Shown here: positions 1-8,141 of the stretch, piece after piece
Layout of the letters: each line of letters begins with the position of its first letter
Position numbering within the stretch: the stretch's first letter is position 1
Assembly (NCBI RefSeq): GCF_039534165.1
Contig: NZ_BAAAUX010000004.1
Location: 9,581-73,580, forward strand
Direction: 5' to 3'
DNA length: 64,000 nucleotides
Origin: Saccharopolyspora_D taberi
GTDB lineage: Bacteria > Actinomycetota > Actinomycetes > Mycobacteriales > Pseudonocardiaceae
Notes under the pieces: generated by a model
Database searches by the model: none
What the model saw: only the letters and a program-made list of their open reading frames with translations
What the model was told of the DNA's origin: nothing
Translations under genes and position numbers: made by a program

Positions 1-242
1 ACGCGGCCGGTCCGGTCGGCGGCGAAGGTGCCCCACGACGTCCAGGACTTGCCTTCGTCGTCGACCATCCGGGCCCAGAGCGTGGCCGCCGAGCCCGGCA
101 CGAGGCCGCTGACGGACACGTCGAGCGGTTCGTCGATCGACAGGCCGTCCGCCCCGACGTCGAGCGCCGGTGGCGGCGGGGAAGCTCGCGAGCAGCCTCC
201 GAGTACGAACAACGCCAGCAGGATCAGGAAAAACCGTCGCAT
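1..242 (-). CDS. Lipoprotein with BAAT/acyl-CoA thioester hydrolase N-terminal-like domain (3' end outside window)
   Basis: The gene starts at ATG 242 and runs off the left edge, so only about 80 residues are visible. The N-terminus is a lipoprotein signal: MRRFF, a hydrophobic stretch and the lipobox LGGC with the cysteine near residue 17. After it comes a beta-rich segment with VSVSGLVPGS, TLWARM and SWTSWGTF. That pattern resembles the N-terminal domain of bile-acid-CoA:amino acid N-acyltransferase and acyl-CoA thioester hydrolase proteins. The protein should be anchored outside the membrane. The catalytic hydrolase domain, if present, lies outside the window, so the activity is inferred. 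Confidence 0.6.
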   Translation of the reverse strand, partial: MRRFFLILLALFVLGGCSRASPPPPALDVGADGLSIDEPLDVSVSGLVPGSAATLWARMVDDEGKSWTSWGTFAADRTGR

Positions 243-286
243 CGCAACCCTCTCGTCGGATCGGATGCGAACGCTGCCGTCTCCCG

Positions 287-1078
287 TTACTGGAGGGTCA
301 AGCGCGCGACCGCGGCGTAGAAGCCGCTGCGCTCCGGGTGTTCGGAAGGGATGTCCGGCCGCCACTCCGGCGCGTAGACGAGCCCCGGTTCCACGAGTTC
401 GCAGCCCGCGAGCAGTCCTTCCAGTTCCTCGCGGGATCGCGGGCAGAACGGGGTTTCGGTGTTGCCGTAGGTCTTCATCAGCGCGTCGACGTCGAGCGAC
501 GGGTCTTCGACGGTCGCGTGCGAGAGCACCAGGAAGCCCTCCTGGACCGCCTCACGGTAGGCCGCCAGCGCGGCACCGGCCTCCGCACCGGGCACGAAGT
601 GCAGCACCGCCACCATCAGCACCGCGACCGGTTCGCTGAAGTCGAGCAGTTCGGCGGCCCGGGTCAGCACTTCCCCGGTGTCGCGCAGATCGGCCAGGAC
701 GAACATCGTCGCCGGGTTGTCCCGCAGCAGCCGCCGCCCGTGCGCCACCGCGACCGGCTCGTGGTCGACGTAGACCACCCGGACCTCCGGGTCGTCGGCC
801 TGCGCGATCTCGTGCACGTTGCCGACGGTCGGGATGCCCGAACCCAGGTCGAGGAACTGCCGGACGCCCTGCTCGCGGCAGAACCGCACCGCCCTGGCCA
901 GGAAGGAGCGGTTGGCCCGCGCGCCCTCCCTGGTCCGCGGGATCAGCTCGATGAGCGCGTCGGCGGCGGCCCGGTCGACCTCGAAGTTGCTGGAACCGCC
1001 GAGGTAGTAGTCGTACATCCGGGCCGCGTTCGGCCTGCGCAGATCGGCCGACCTCGGAGCGGCCGGATCATCGGTCAT
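287..1078 (-). CDS. SAM-dependent methyltransferase, Methyltransf_19 (DUF574) family
   Basis: This 263-residue protein opens with the family signature: RRPNAARMYDYYLGG followed by NFEVDR, residues 15-36. The SAM-binding motif FLDLGSGIP sits near residues 75-83. Proteins of this family are common in actinomycetes and are probably small-molecule or protein methyltransferases; the substrate is unknown. The ATG at 1078 is preceded by GAGGAGACC, a good ribosome binding site. It is divergent from the HAD hydrolase with about 83 bases between them. The family call is firm and the substrate cannot be read from the sequence. Confidence 0.85.
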   Translation of the reverse strand: MTDDPAAPRSADLRRPNAARMYDYYLGGSSNFEVDRAAADALIELIPRTREGARANRSFLARAVRFCREQGVRQFLDLGSGIPTVGNVHEIAQADDPEVRVVYVDHEPVAVAHGRRLLRDNPATMFVLADLRDTGEVLTRAAELLDFSEPVAVLMVAVLHFVPGAEAGAALAAYREAVQEGFLVLSHATVEDPSLDVDALMKTYGNTETPFCPRSREELEGLLAGCELVEPGLVYAPEWRPDIPSEHPERSGFYAAVARLTLQ

Positions 1079-1161
1079 GGAAGGTCTCCTCGGGTTTTCT
1101 CCAGTGCGTCCTGCGACCGGCCGCCAGTAACCTCGTCGGTCCCAGACGAACGGAGATCACC

Positions 1162-1842
1162 TTGCACCGCAACCTCATCTTCGACGGCGATGACACCTTG
1201 TGGGAGAACAACGTCCTGTTCGAGCGGGCGGTCGAGCGGTTCATCGACCACCTGGCGCATCCGACGCTGAGCCGGGAGCAGGTCCGCGCCGCGCTGGACG
1301 AGATCGAGACGGTCAACGTCGTCGAGCACGGGTACGGCGTGGACGTCTTCGAGCGCAGCCTCGGCGAGTGCCTGGCGAAGCTGCGGGGCGAGCCGTCCGA
1401 ACAGGACCTGGAGGTCCTGCGGGCGGCCTGCGCGCCGATCCGCGCGCAGCAGGTCGAGGTCATCGACGGCGTGCTGGAGACGCTGCGCGCGCTCTCGGAG
1501 CGGCACCGGCTGTTCCTGCTGACCAAGGGGGACCTCGCCGAGCAGACCGGGAAGATCGAGGCGTCCGGGCTGGCCGGGTTCTTCGCCGACATCGCGGTGG
1601 TGCGGGAGAAGGAGACGCCGGTCTACCTGGACTTCGTCCGCGACCGGGAGCTGGCGGCCGACGAGACCTGGATGATCGGCAACTCCCCGAAGTCCGACAT
1701 CTGGCCCGCGCTGGAGGCCGGGCTGGGCGCCGTGCTCGTGCCGCACCCGATGACGTGGTCGCTGGAGGCGCGGGAGCTTCCCGACGGGCACGCGAACTTC
1801 CGGACCGTGAGCCCCTTCGCCGGACTCCGCGGGATCTTCTGA
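1162..1842 (+). CDS. HAD-family hydrolase
   Basis: The product has 226 residues. HAD motif I is FDGDDTLW with the nucleophile Asp8 and the acid/base Asp10. Motif II lies in FLLTKGD, and motif IV appears as MIGNSPKSDIWPA. The alpha-helical cap between motifs I and II suggests a C1-cap phosphatase acting on a small phosphorylated substrate. Translation begins at TTG 1162 after CGGAGATCACC; no better in-frame ATG precedes motif I. It is monocistronic and divergent from the methyltransferase. The substrate is unknown. Confidence 0.8.
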   Translation: MHRNLIFDGDDTLWENNVLFERAVERFIDHLAHPTLSREQVRAALDEIETVNVVEHGYGVDVFERSLGECLAKLRGEPSEQDLEVLRAACAPIRAQQVEVIDGVLETLRALSERHRLFLLTKGDLAEQTGKIEASGLAGFFADIAVVREKETPVYLDFVRDRELAADETWMIGNSPKSDIWPALEAGLGAVLVPHPMTWSLEARELPDGHANFRTVSPFAGLRGIF

Positions 1843-1902
1843 GCCGCCTGCCCCCGCCTCCGCGGGCGTCCTGACCGGTGCCGAGGTCTTCCCCGAATAA
1901 CC

Positions 1903-1929
1903 TACCGCGAGTAAGCTACTGTCGAGTAG
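1903..1929. promoter_or_regulatory. Paired operator-like sites before the SDR gene
   Basis: Two similar sites lie 25-51 bases before the start of the SDR gene: TACCGCGAGTA at 1903-1913 and the inverted repeat CTACT-GTCG-AGTAG at 1916-1929. They share CGAGTA at a 15-base distance. This layout suits a dimeric repressor of TetR type, but no regulator gene lies beside it. Confidence 0.4.
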
Positions 1930-1953
1930 ATAACTTGAGGTGAGGGAGTTCGC

Positions 1954-2829
1954 ATGCCGAAGCCGTCCGGCCAGGTCGTTCTGATCACCGGCGCCGCCAG
2001 GGGAATCGGCGCGGAGACCGCGCGTGAGCTCGCCCGGCGCGGTGCGCGGATCTCGCTCGTCGGCCTGGAGCCCGACGAACTCCGCGCGGTCGCCGCCGAG
2101 CTCGGCGAGGGCCACACCTGGTTCGAGGCCGACGTCACCGACCCCGGCTCGATCGAGGCCGCGGTCGCGCACACCGTCGAGGTCCTCGGCGGGATCGACG
2201 TGGTGATCGCCAACGCGGGCGTCGCGCCGTTCGGCACGGTCCGCAACCACGACCCGCGAGCCTTCACCAGGACCATCGACATCAACATCAACGGCGTGTT
2301 CCACACCGCGCGGGCGGCGCTGCCGCACGTGATCGAGCGGCGCGGGTACGTGCTGGTGGTGTCGTCGCTGTCGGCGTTCACCCCGGTCGGCGGGATGGCC
2401 GCCTACACCGCGAGCAAGGCGGGCGCGGAGGCGCTGGCCAGCGCGCTCTGCTCGGAGGTCGCGCACCTCGGGGTCGCGGTCGGCAGCGCGCACCCGTCGT
2501 GGATCGACACCGACCTGGTCCGCGAGGCCTCGTCGGACCTGCGCAGCTTCCGGGAGATGCGCAAGGCGCTGCCGTGGCCGATGCACGCGACCACCAGCGT
2601 CGAGAAGTGCGCGAAGGCGTTCGCCGACGGGGTGGAGCGCCGCGCCCGCCGCATCTACGTGCCCAGGGCGATCATGCTCATGCACTGGCTGCGCAACCTC
2701 CCGGCCTCGAAGCCGGTGTCGTGGCTGATGCGGCCGACGCTGCGCAAGCTGGTGCCGAAGATGGAGCGCGAGGTGGCAGAGCTCGGGCGTTCCTTCAGCG
2801 CGCGCAACGACCGGCTGCAATCCAAGTGA
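1954..2829 (+). CDS. Short-chain dehydrogenase/reductase
   Basis: This is a 291-residue classical SDR with an extra C-terminal segment. The Rossmann motif TGAARGIG follows the first strand, NAG appears at IANAGVAPFG, and the catalytic set is the serine in VVSSLSA plus YTASK. After about residue 240 there is a hydrophobic basic tail with MLMHWLRNLPASKP, typical of actinobacterial SDRs that work on lipid or steroid substrates at the membrane. The start ATG 1954 follows GAGGTGAGGGAG. The operator-like repeats upstream suggest inducible control. The substrate is not known. Confidence 0.85.
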   Translation: MPKPSGQVVLITGAARGIGAETARELARRGARISLVGLEPDELRAVAAELGEGHTWFEADVTDPGSIEAAVAHTVEVLGGIDVVIANAGVAPFGTVRNHDPRAFTRTIDININGVFHTARAALPHVIERRGYVLVVSSLSAFTPVGGMAAYTASKAGAEALASALCSEVAHLGVAVGSAHPSWIDTDLVREASSDLRSFREMRKALPWPMHATTSVEKCAKAFADGVERRARRIYVPRAIMLMHWLRNLPASKPVSWLMRPTLRKLVPKMEREVAELGRSFSARNDRLQSK

Positions 2830-2859
2830 TGCCCCGAACAACGCAATCGGCGCGCCTAC

Positions 2860-2924
2860 GTTCGGACCAGATCCGAACAATAGCGGAAATTCTGTTTGAC
2901 TTCGGTTGGGCGCTTCACTAACGT
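2860..2924 (+). promoter_or_regulatory. Promoter and operator-like repeat for the guanine deaminase
   Basis: A -35 box TTGACT at 2896-2901 and a -10 box TAACGT at 2919-2924 are separated by 17 bases, close to the consensus for the main sigma factor. Just upstream, GTTCGGA (2860-2866) and TCCGAAC (2872-2878) form an inverted repeat that could bind a regulator. The transcript would have a leader of about 185 bases before the gene at 3116. Confidence 0.5.
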
Positions 2925-3115
2925 CCCGTTAAACAAACAGTTGAAGCGCTCTCCCGGAAGGTTGCGGGCTCCTTTCGGAAAGCGACGGCACCGCCTGCGC
3001 GGTGCCGCACGTCGTGTCCGATTTCCCGGCGGTCGGAGACGCCGGTCCCCCGAATGGCGGGGCCGGTCCGAACCGGAATTCGACTGAATTCCGCACCGCT
3101 TGCGAAAGGCGAGTC

Positions 3116-4570
3116 ATGACGAACCAGAACCAGGAGCCCTCCTCGATCCCGGCCGTCGGCCGCCGCGGCTTCCTCGCCGGGGTGGGCGCGCTCGCGGCGG
3201 TGGGCAGCGCACCGGTCGCCTACGCGACGCCCAGAGCCGCCGCGCCCGGCCGCAGCATCCACTACGGCGCTGTCCTGCACTTCCTGGCCGATCCCGGCGC
3301 CAAGCCGAACCCGGACACCTGGCAGCTGTTCGACCCGGGCGCGCTGGTCGTCGGCGCCGACGGGCACGTGGAATGGGCAGGCCCGGAAGGCGAGATCCCG
3401 CCGGAACTCGGGGACGGAACACCGGTCGACCACCGGGGACAGCTGATCGTCCCCGGATTCGTCGACACCCACCTCCACGCCAGCCAGGTCGACGTCATAG
3501 CCAGTTTCGGCGAGCAGTTGCTGGAATGGCTGGAGAAGTACGTGTTCCCGGCGGAGAAGGCGTTCGCGGCAGGCGACCACGCGCAGCTGGTTTCCAGCCT
3601 TTTCCTGGACACGTTGCTGGCCTCCGGAACGACCACCGCAATGGTCCACCCGACCGTGCACAAAACGTCGGTGGACGCGTTGTTCGAGGAAGCCAGGAAG
3701 CGTTCGATGCGCATTCTTTCCGGCAAGGTGCTCATGGACCGCGAGCCGTACGCGCCGCCGGATCTCAAGGACCCCAGCGTCGAGCAGGCCGAGGCGGACA
3801 CCCGCGAGCTGATCGGCCGATGGCACAACAAGGACCGGCTGACCTACTCGATCACGCCCCGGTTCGCCCCGACCTCGACCGAGGCGCTGCTGCAGATGGT
3901 CGGCCGGGTGTACCAGGAGTTCCCGGACCTGTGGTTGCAGACCCACGCCGCGGAGAACAAGGAGGAGGTCGAGACGGTCAGGGAGCTGTTCGGCGGGCGC
4001 TCCTACATCGACGTCTACGACCGGTACGGGATGCTGGGCGGCCGGTCGCTGTACGCGCACAGCATCTACATCGACGACCAGGACCGCACCCGGCTCGCGC
4101 AGACCGGCTCGACCATCGCGTTCTGCCCGACCTCCAACCTGTTCCTCGGCAGCGGGCTGTTCGACCTGGACGCCGCGCGCGGTGCCGGGGTCCGGGTCGG
4201 CCTGGGCACCGACGTCGGCGGCGGCACCAGCTACTCGCTGCTGGTGACGCTGAACGAGGCATACAAGGTGCTCGCGCTCCAGCAGCAGAAGCTGTCCGCG
4301 CTGCGCGGCTTCTACCTGGCCACCCTCGGCGGCGCCGAGGCGCTGCACTTCGAGGACCGCATCGGCAACTTCCAGCCCCGCAAGGAGGCCGACTTCGTCG
4401 TCCTGGACTGGGCCGCGACCCCGGTCCTCAAGCGGAGGACCGAGGTGGCCAAGGACTTCCAGGAGCGGCTGTTCGCGCTGATGACGCTCGGCGACGAGCG
4501 CGCGATCCGCGCGACCTACGTCCTCGGGCAGCTCCGGTACGACCGCGGCCAGGGCATCGCGTCGCCGTGA
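3116..4570 (+). CDS. Guanine deaminase family amidohydrolase with twin-arginine signal peptide
   Basis: The 484-residue product matches guanine deaminases across its length. Zinc ligands are HLH (His119, His121), His277 in THAAEN, His315 in AHSIY and Asp366 in GTDVGGG. The family stretch LLEWLEKYVFPAE and the substrate arginine in ITPRFAPT are also present. Guanine deaminase converts guanine to xanthine. Unlike usual cytosolic enzymes, this one starts with about 40 extra residues: GRRGFLAG, a hydrophobic run and APVAYATP, which fits Tat export and cleavage. ATG 3116 with GAAAGG before it was chosen; an upstream in-frame extension lacks a ribosome binding site. Export and extracellular purine salvage are inferred. 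Confidence 0.85.
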   Translation: MTNQNQEPSSIPAVGRRGFLAGVGALAAVGSAPVAYATPRAAAPGRSIHYGAVLHFLADPGAKPNPDTWQLFDPGALVVGADGHVEWAGPEGEIPPELGDGTPVDHRGQLIVPGFVDTHLHASQVDVIASFGEQLLEWLEKYVFPAEKAFAAGDHAQLVSSLFLDTLLASGTTTAMVHPTVHKTSVDALFEEARKRSMRILSGKVLMDREPYAPPDLKDPSVEQAEADTRELIGRWHNKDRLTYSITPRFAPTSTEALLQMVGRVYQEFPDLWLQTHAAENKEEVETVRELFGGRSYIDVYDRYGMLGGRSLYAHSIYIDDQDRTRLAQTGSTIAFCPTSNLFLGSGLFDLDAARGAGVRVGLGTDVGGGTSYSLLVTLNEAYKVLALQQQKLSALRGFYLATLGGAEALHFEDRIGNFQPRKEADFVVLDWAATPVLKRRTEVAKDFQERLFALMTLGDERAIRATYVLGQLRYDRGQGIASP

Positions 4571-4575
4571 ACCCG

Positions 4576-4607
4576 CGGTGGTGGGACCGGTCGCGGTCCC
4601 ACCACCG
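4576..4607. terminator. Bidirectional terminator hairpin
   Basis: CGGTGGTGGGACC (4576-4588) and GGTCCCACCACCG (4595-4607) form a perfect 13-base stem with a 6-base loop. It lies exactly between two convergent genes. Confidence 0.75.
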
Positions 4608-5531
4608 TCACGGCCGGATCGCGACCTTGCCCAGGTTGCGCCGTTCGGCGACGACCCGCACCGCCTCGGCGGCGTCGGCCAGCGGGAACTCCTCGTGCAC
4701 GACCGGCCGCAGCCGCCCGCCGGCCACCGCGGACCAGAGCTCGCCGCGCATCCGCTCGACGAGTTCCGGCCGCGCCCCCGCGAGCCTGCCCATCGCGAAC
4801 CCGATGACCGAACGCACTTCCGCGCGCAGCGAGTTGACCTCGATCTGCCCGCCCGGCGCGCTGAAGGACACCAGCCGACCGAACGGTGCGAGCGCGTCGA
4901 CCCCGCTCCGGAGCACATCGCCGCCCACCCCGTCCGCGACGACGTCGACCGGAGCACCCCAGTCCTCGTCGTAGCAGACGACTTCGTCCGCGCCCAGCTC
5001 AGCGACGAGGTCCTTCTTGTCCGGCGATCCGACCGCCGCGACCACGCGGGACGCGCCGAGCACCCGCGCCAGCTGCACGGCCAGGTGCCCCACTCCCCCG
5101 GCCGCCGCGGTCACCAGCGCGCTCTCGCTCGGCGAGAGGCGCGCGGCGCGCAGGACACCCAGCGCCACCAGCCCGCCGCGCGCCACCACCATCGCCTCCG
5201 CCGCACCGAGCCCATCGGGCACTGTGGACAGAAGGAACGCCGGAACGCTTGCGTACTCGGCGAAAGCACCGCTCATCACCAGTCCCGCGACGAGCTCGCC
5301 GACCTCGAAACCCCGCACGTCGGCCCCGAGCTCGACGACCTCGCCCGCGATGTCACCGCCCGGGCAGGCCGGGACCTGCGCGGCTCCGCGCAGCTGCGCC
5401 AGCAGCGGCGGTGTCACCCCGGCGGACCGCACGCGGATCAGGACCTCGCCGGACCCCGGCCGCGGGACGGGCGCGTCCTCGATCCGGAGGACGTCCGGAC
5501 CGCCGTGCTCGTGGAAGCGCACGTGGCGCAT
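4608..5531 (-). CDS. Quinone oxidoreductase-like, zinc-independent MDR family
   Basis: The product has 307 residues. The N-terminal GroES-like part begins MRHVRFHEHGGPDVL and carries GGDIAGEVVELG. The nucleotide-binding motif is AAAGGVGHLAVQLA, with the NADPH-type segment VVAAVGSPDKKDL after it. The catalytic and structural zinc cysteines of alcohol dehydrogenases are absent, as expected for the quinone oxidoreductase branch. Likely it reduces quinones or enones with NADPH in the cytoplasm. The gene has a perfect palindrome close to its start, so it is probably induced by a ligand or electrophile. Confidence 0.8.
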   Translation of the reverse strand: MRHVRFHEHGGPDVLRIEDAPVPRPGSGEVLIRVRSAGVTPPLLAQLRGAAQVPACPGGDIAGEVVELGADVRGFEVGELVAGLVMSGAFAEYASVPAFLLSTVPDGLGAAEAMVVARGGLVALGVLRAARLSPSESALVTAAAGGVGHLAVQLARVLGASRVVAAVGSPDKKDLVAELGADEVVCYDEDWGAPVDVVADGVGGDVLRSGVDALAPFGRLVSFSAPGGQIEVNSLRAEVRSVIGFAMGRLAGARPELVERMRGELWSAVAGGRLRPVVHEEFPLADAAEAVRVVAERRNLGKVAIRP

Positions 5532-5546
5532 CTGACGACTCCCTTC

Positions 5547-5561
5547 TTAGGTTCGACCTAA
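5547..5561. promoter_or_regulatory. Operator palindrome before the quinone oxidoreductase-like gene
   Basis: TTAGGT-TCG-ACCTAA is a perfect inverted repeat 16 bases upstream of the start codon at 5531, with a further half-site TAGGTC at 5565-5570. Its position suggests a repressor that blocks transcription initiation. TetR, MarR and MerR types are all possible. Confidence 0.5.
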
Positions 5562-5837
5562 AGATAGGTCAGGCCCACACAGGGAGGCAAGCGGGATTTG
5601 CCGCGCCCACATTTGAACCGTCAACTTCGAACCGTCAACGGAACGGGAATTCCGGGTAAAGATACGATTTCACGCCGGGAACGCGGAAATCTTCCTAGCG
5701 ACAACTATCGGAAACCCTTGGGAAACCTGGCGCGAAGACGGTGTTCTCCGGCGGAAGCTCAAGGGCTCCGGAAAAGCCGGAAACAGGCCCGCGACTAAAC
5801 GCGCGGACGATTTCCGGCGGCGCGCTCGGGATGGGAA
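5562..5837. other. Intergenic stretch without a recognisable gene
   Basis: No credible coding signal was found. The only structure is a short direct repeat, GAACCGTCAAC at 5615-5625 and 5629-5639. Confidence 0.4.
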
Positions 5838-5881
5838 CCGGTGGCCGGGTTCGTCTGACGCGGGAGGCACCCGGCCACCGG
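5838..5881 (-). terminator. Terminator hairpin after the VanZ gene
   Basis: CCGGTGGCCGGGT (5838-5850) and ACCCGGCCACCGG (5869-5881) form a perfect 13-base stem with an 18-base loop, immediately downstream of the VanZ stop codon. Confidence 0.6.
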
Positions 5882-5889
5882 AGTCCGGA

Positions 5890-6558
5890 CTAGCGGACGG
5901 GCTGCCGCCGAAACGGCCGCTGACCGTGGCGGGTGCGCTCGGCCTCGATCTTGGCGATCAGGCCCCACACGGTCTGGCGCTGGTCCCCGGCGCTGTGCTG
6001 CGGCGTCAGCTCGTCGCCGCGCGTCGACCGCCAGGGCGCCCGGATCAGCAGCCCGCCGATGACCGCGCCGATCGTGTTGAGCACCACGTCATCGCTGGAG
6101 GCAACCCGGCCGCTGATCGCCAGGAACTGGACCAGCTCGATCGTGCAGGAAAGCGCCAGCGCGCCCATCGCGATCTTGCCGAGGTTGTCGAACCACGGCC
6201 AGCGCTGCGGGACCAGCATTCCCAACGGCAGCAGCAGGATCACGTTGCCCGCCAGCTGCACCCACGGCAGCGAGTCGCCCGGGTGCGCGGTGAGCGCCAT
6301 CGAGACGTCGTTGCCGAGGTCGGGCCGCACCGGCAGCGGAGCGTCCTCCTGCGGCGAGAACACCAGGAACCCCACGAACAACACCGAGTAGACCAGCAGC
6401 CCGTCGATCACCGGGACGCGCAGCGTGTGCGCGGTCGGCAGGTGCCTGCTGCGCACCATGCCCGACACCGTCGCCGCCAGCACCGCCGCGGGGAACAACA
6501 CCACCACGGCGGGCACGAATCCGTCGAATGCCACCAGGACTTGATGCACGTTCGCCAC
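5890..6558 (-). CDS. VanZ-like membrane protein
   Basis: The 222-residue protein has four or five hydrophobic segments: VPAVVVLFPAAVL, VYSVLFVGFLVF, LAGNVILLLPLGMLVP, IAMGALALSCTIELVQF and TIGAVIGGLL. The segments NVILLLPLG, ELVQFL and DDVVLNTIGAVIG match the VanZ family core. VanZ gives low-level teicoplanin resistance in enterococci; most homologues in actinomycetes have no known role. Translation starts at GTG 6558 after AGAGGAAGT. The basic C-terminus is cytoplasmic. The family is clear, the function is not. Confidence 0.75.
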   Translation of the reverse strand: MANVHQVLVAFDGFVPAVVVLFPAAVLAATVSGMVRSRHLPTAHTLRVPVIDGLLVYSVLFVGFLVFSPQEDAPLPVRPDLGNDVSMALTAHPGDSLPWVQLAGNVILLLPLGMLVPQRWPWFDNLGKIAMGALALSCTIELVQFLAISGRVASSDDVVLNTIGAVIGGLLIRAPWRSTRGDELTPQHSAGDQRQTVWGLIAKIEAERTRHGQRPFRRQPVR

Positions 6559-6962
6559 ACTTCCTCTGGCCGCCGGTGCCAGGACCGCATGCGGCCCCAG
6601 GTTCGCGGCGATGCGAATTCCCGGCGACCGCGAACCAACGAATCGCAGTCATTCCCGCGATCTGGAACACCAAATCCGGGAAAAGTGTTCATCGACGGTC
6701 GGCGTTGACCGAAATCCGGGCCACCTCCGTCCCCATCCGGACGCCCATGGCAAAGATCTGAGAACAACTCGGTTGCGATGGGCAACATATCGGCCCCGGA
6801 CGACCGTCCGGCGATCTTGGCAAGAAGCCGCCAATACCGGAATCCGGGGCAACGCGAGGACTTGCCGATTCCGTCCGTGCGAGGTGACGACCAGCGCAAT
6901 AGCCGGGCCGGTCGAATGCGGGCCGGACTGTTCCGCGGTATTCCGCGGCGTCCGAATGCGAA
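6559..6962. other. Intergenic region, no gene seen
   Basis: About 400 bases between the VanZ start and the terminator behind the EspG-like gene. It presumably contains the VanZ promoter. I found no conserved protein and no strong repeat. Confidence 0.35.
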
Positions 6963-6995
6963 CGCCGCGGGGCCGGTGGTCCGGACCCCGCGGCG
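6963..6995 (-). terminator. Terminator hairpin after the EspG-like gene
   Basis: CGCCGCGGGG (6963-6972) pairs with CCCCGCGGCG (6986-6995). The loop itself can extend the stem through CCGG-TGGT-CCGG. It lies 9 bases past the stop at 7004. Confidence 0.6.
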
Positions 6996-7003
6996 CGCGG
7001 GCG

Positions 7004-7825
7004 TCAGACGAGCCTGCCGGTCCGCAGCGCGCGGACCATCTCCTCGACCTTCGAGCCGAGCTTGCGGTTGTCGGCGGGGGCGAGGGTGAACCACTCGCGC
7101 CCGTCCGGTCCTGGCCGCTTCTGCGTGAAGTACGAGCCTTCGGCGGTGACGAAGAACGTGAGGTTCACCGGGAGCTTGTGCATCCGGCGCACCTTCTGGT
7201 CGTAGGAGCGCACGGTGAGCACACCGTCGAGCGTGCGCTTCGCGCCGAACGCCTGGGCCAGCAGCCGGGCGTCGGACTGCTTGATCCCGCTGGCGCCCAG
7301 CGCGCCCGCGAGCCCGGGAGCACCGCTGCGCATCCGCTGTACCGCCTGGTCCAGCTGCTCGCTGGGCAGGCTCACCGAGGCGCCCTGACCGGGCGGGATC
7401 TTGCCCAGCAGTTCGATCGCGTTGCCCACCGGGCCGCCGTACTCGTGGCGGCTGATGAGGATGTCGGTCACCGCGTCCGGCGTGTCGCCGTCGGCCTGGT
7501 ACGCCTGCACGGTGCTGCGGCCGTGCTCCACGAGCACGGCGTTGAAGTCCTCACCCCGCTCGCGGTGCACGGCGAGTCCGACCGCCAGCGGCGGCCGGGC
7601 CAGCAGCTGCAGCGCGTCGTCGAGGAACGGGTGCAGGTCATCGTGCTCCAGCAGCCGCCGCTCCGCGAGCTGGCGCTTGCCCAGCGCCCGGACCTGCTCG
7701 TGGTCGTCCTCCGTCGCCTCCGCCGGCAACCGGCCCACGCGCAGCAGCGGGTGCAGCCGGGTGTCGAACCGATGGCACAGGTACATCGCGGCCTGCGGCT
7801 GCAGGACGAGCGTTCCTCCCGCCAT
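7004..7825 (-). CDS. EspG-family (ESX secretion-associated) protein
   Basis: The 273-residue product has the EspG layout: an N-terminal TLVLQPQAAMYLCHRF, a central segment around VLVEHGRSTVQAYQADG, and a C-terminal block TAEGSYFTQKRPGPDGREW followed by FTLAPADNRKLGSKVEEM. EspG proteins are cytosolic chaperones for PE/PPE-type or WXG substrates of type VII secretion. No ESX core gene or substrate lies beside it, so the partner must be elsewhere. The start was set at ATG 7825, behind GGGAGGGCCTG; a longer reading frame upstream looks non-coding. The fold assignment is moderately sure. Confidence 0.65.
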   Translation of the reverse strand: MAGGTLVLQPQAAMYLCHRFDTRLHPLLRVGRLPAEATEDDHEQVRALGKRQLAERRLLEHDDLHPFLDDALQLLARPPLAVGLAVHRERGEDFNAVLVEHGRSTVQAYQADGDTPDAVTDILISRHEYGGPVGNAIELLGKIPPGQGASVSLPSEQLDQAVQRMRSGAPGLAGALGASGIKQSDARLLAQAFGAKRTLDGVLTVRSYDQKVRRMHKLPVNLTFFVTAEGSYFTQKRPGPDGREWFTLAPADNRKLGSKVEEMVRALRTGRLV

Positions 7826-8094
7826 CAGGCCCTCCCGGCCCGAACGCCCGCGCACCTGGTGGCCGCGCGCCGCGGCGCGACCGCAAAGAGGCCGAATCCG
7901 GCCATGTACACCGTCCCCCTCACGGACTACCGAGTGTCGTCGCTGAACATCGTGCACGATCACCGAAGGTGACGGCAGCGGATCCGATCAAGCGACATCA
8001 AGACCGTTATCACCCTATCTCGCAGTCCGGCAACCACCGTGTTGACCCGGCCACACCCCGCGACCGGGTCCACATAGGACTCCCGAAAGCGGAA
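7826..8094. other. Intergenic region, promoter of the EspG-like gene presumed
   Basis: No conserved gene was seen. On the minus strand GATAAC near 8010 could serve as a -10 element, but no convincing -35 partner is visible. Confidence 0.3.
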
Positions 8095-8125
8095 GGTGCC
8101 GCTCGCCCGGCGGGCGAACGGCACC
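8095..8125 (-). terminator. Terminator hairpin after the succinate dehydrogenase operon
   Basis: GGTGCCGCTCGCCC (8095-8108) pairs with GGGCGAACGGCACC (8112-8125), with one G-U pair in the minus-strand transcript. It sits 17 bases past the sdhB stop. Confidence 0.65.
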
Positions 8126-8141
8126 TGGTGGAACCGGGTTT

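Noticed and set aside
170..1270. Long plus-strand open frames over the Methyltransf_19 gene
   Set aside because: They have the skewed Arg/Pro/Gly-rich make-up of antisense frames in GC-rich DNA and no domain; the minus frame has clear family motifs.
1075..2880. 601-codon minus-strand frame across the HAD and SDR genes
   Set aside because: It is antisense to two genes with clear motifs and has no recognisable domain.
2918..4957. 679-codon minus frame opposite the guanine deaminase
   Set aside because: Antisense composition only; the plus frame has all zinc ligands of guanine deaminase.
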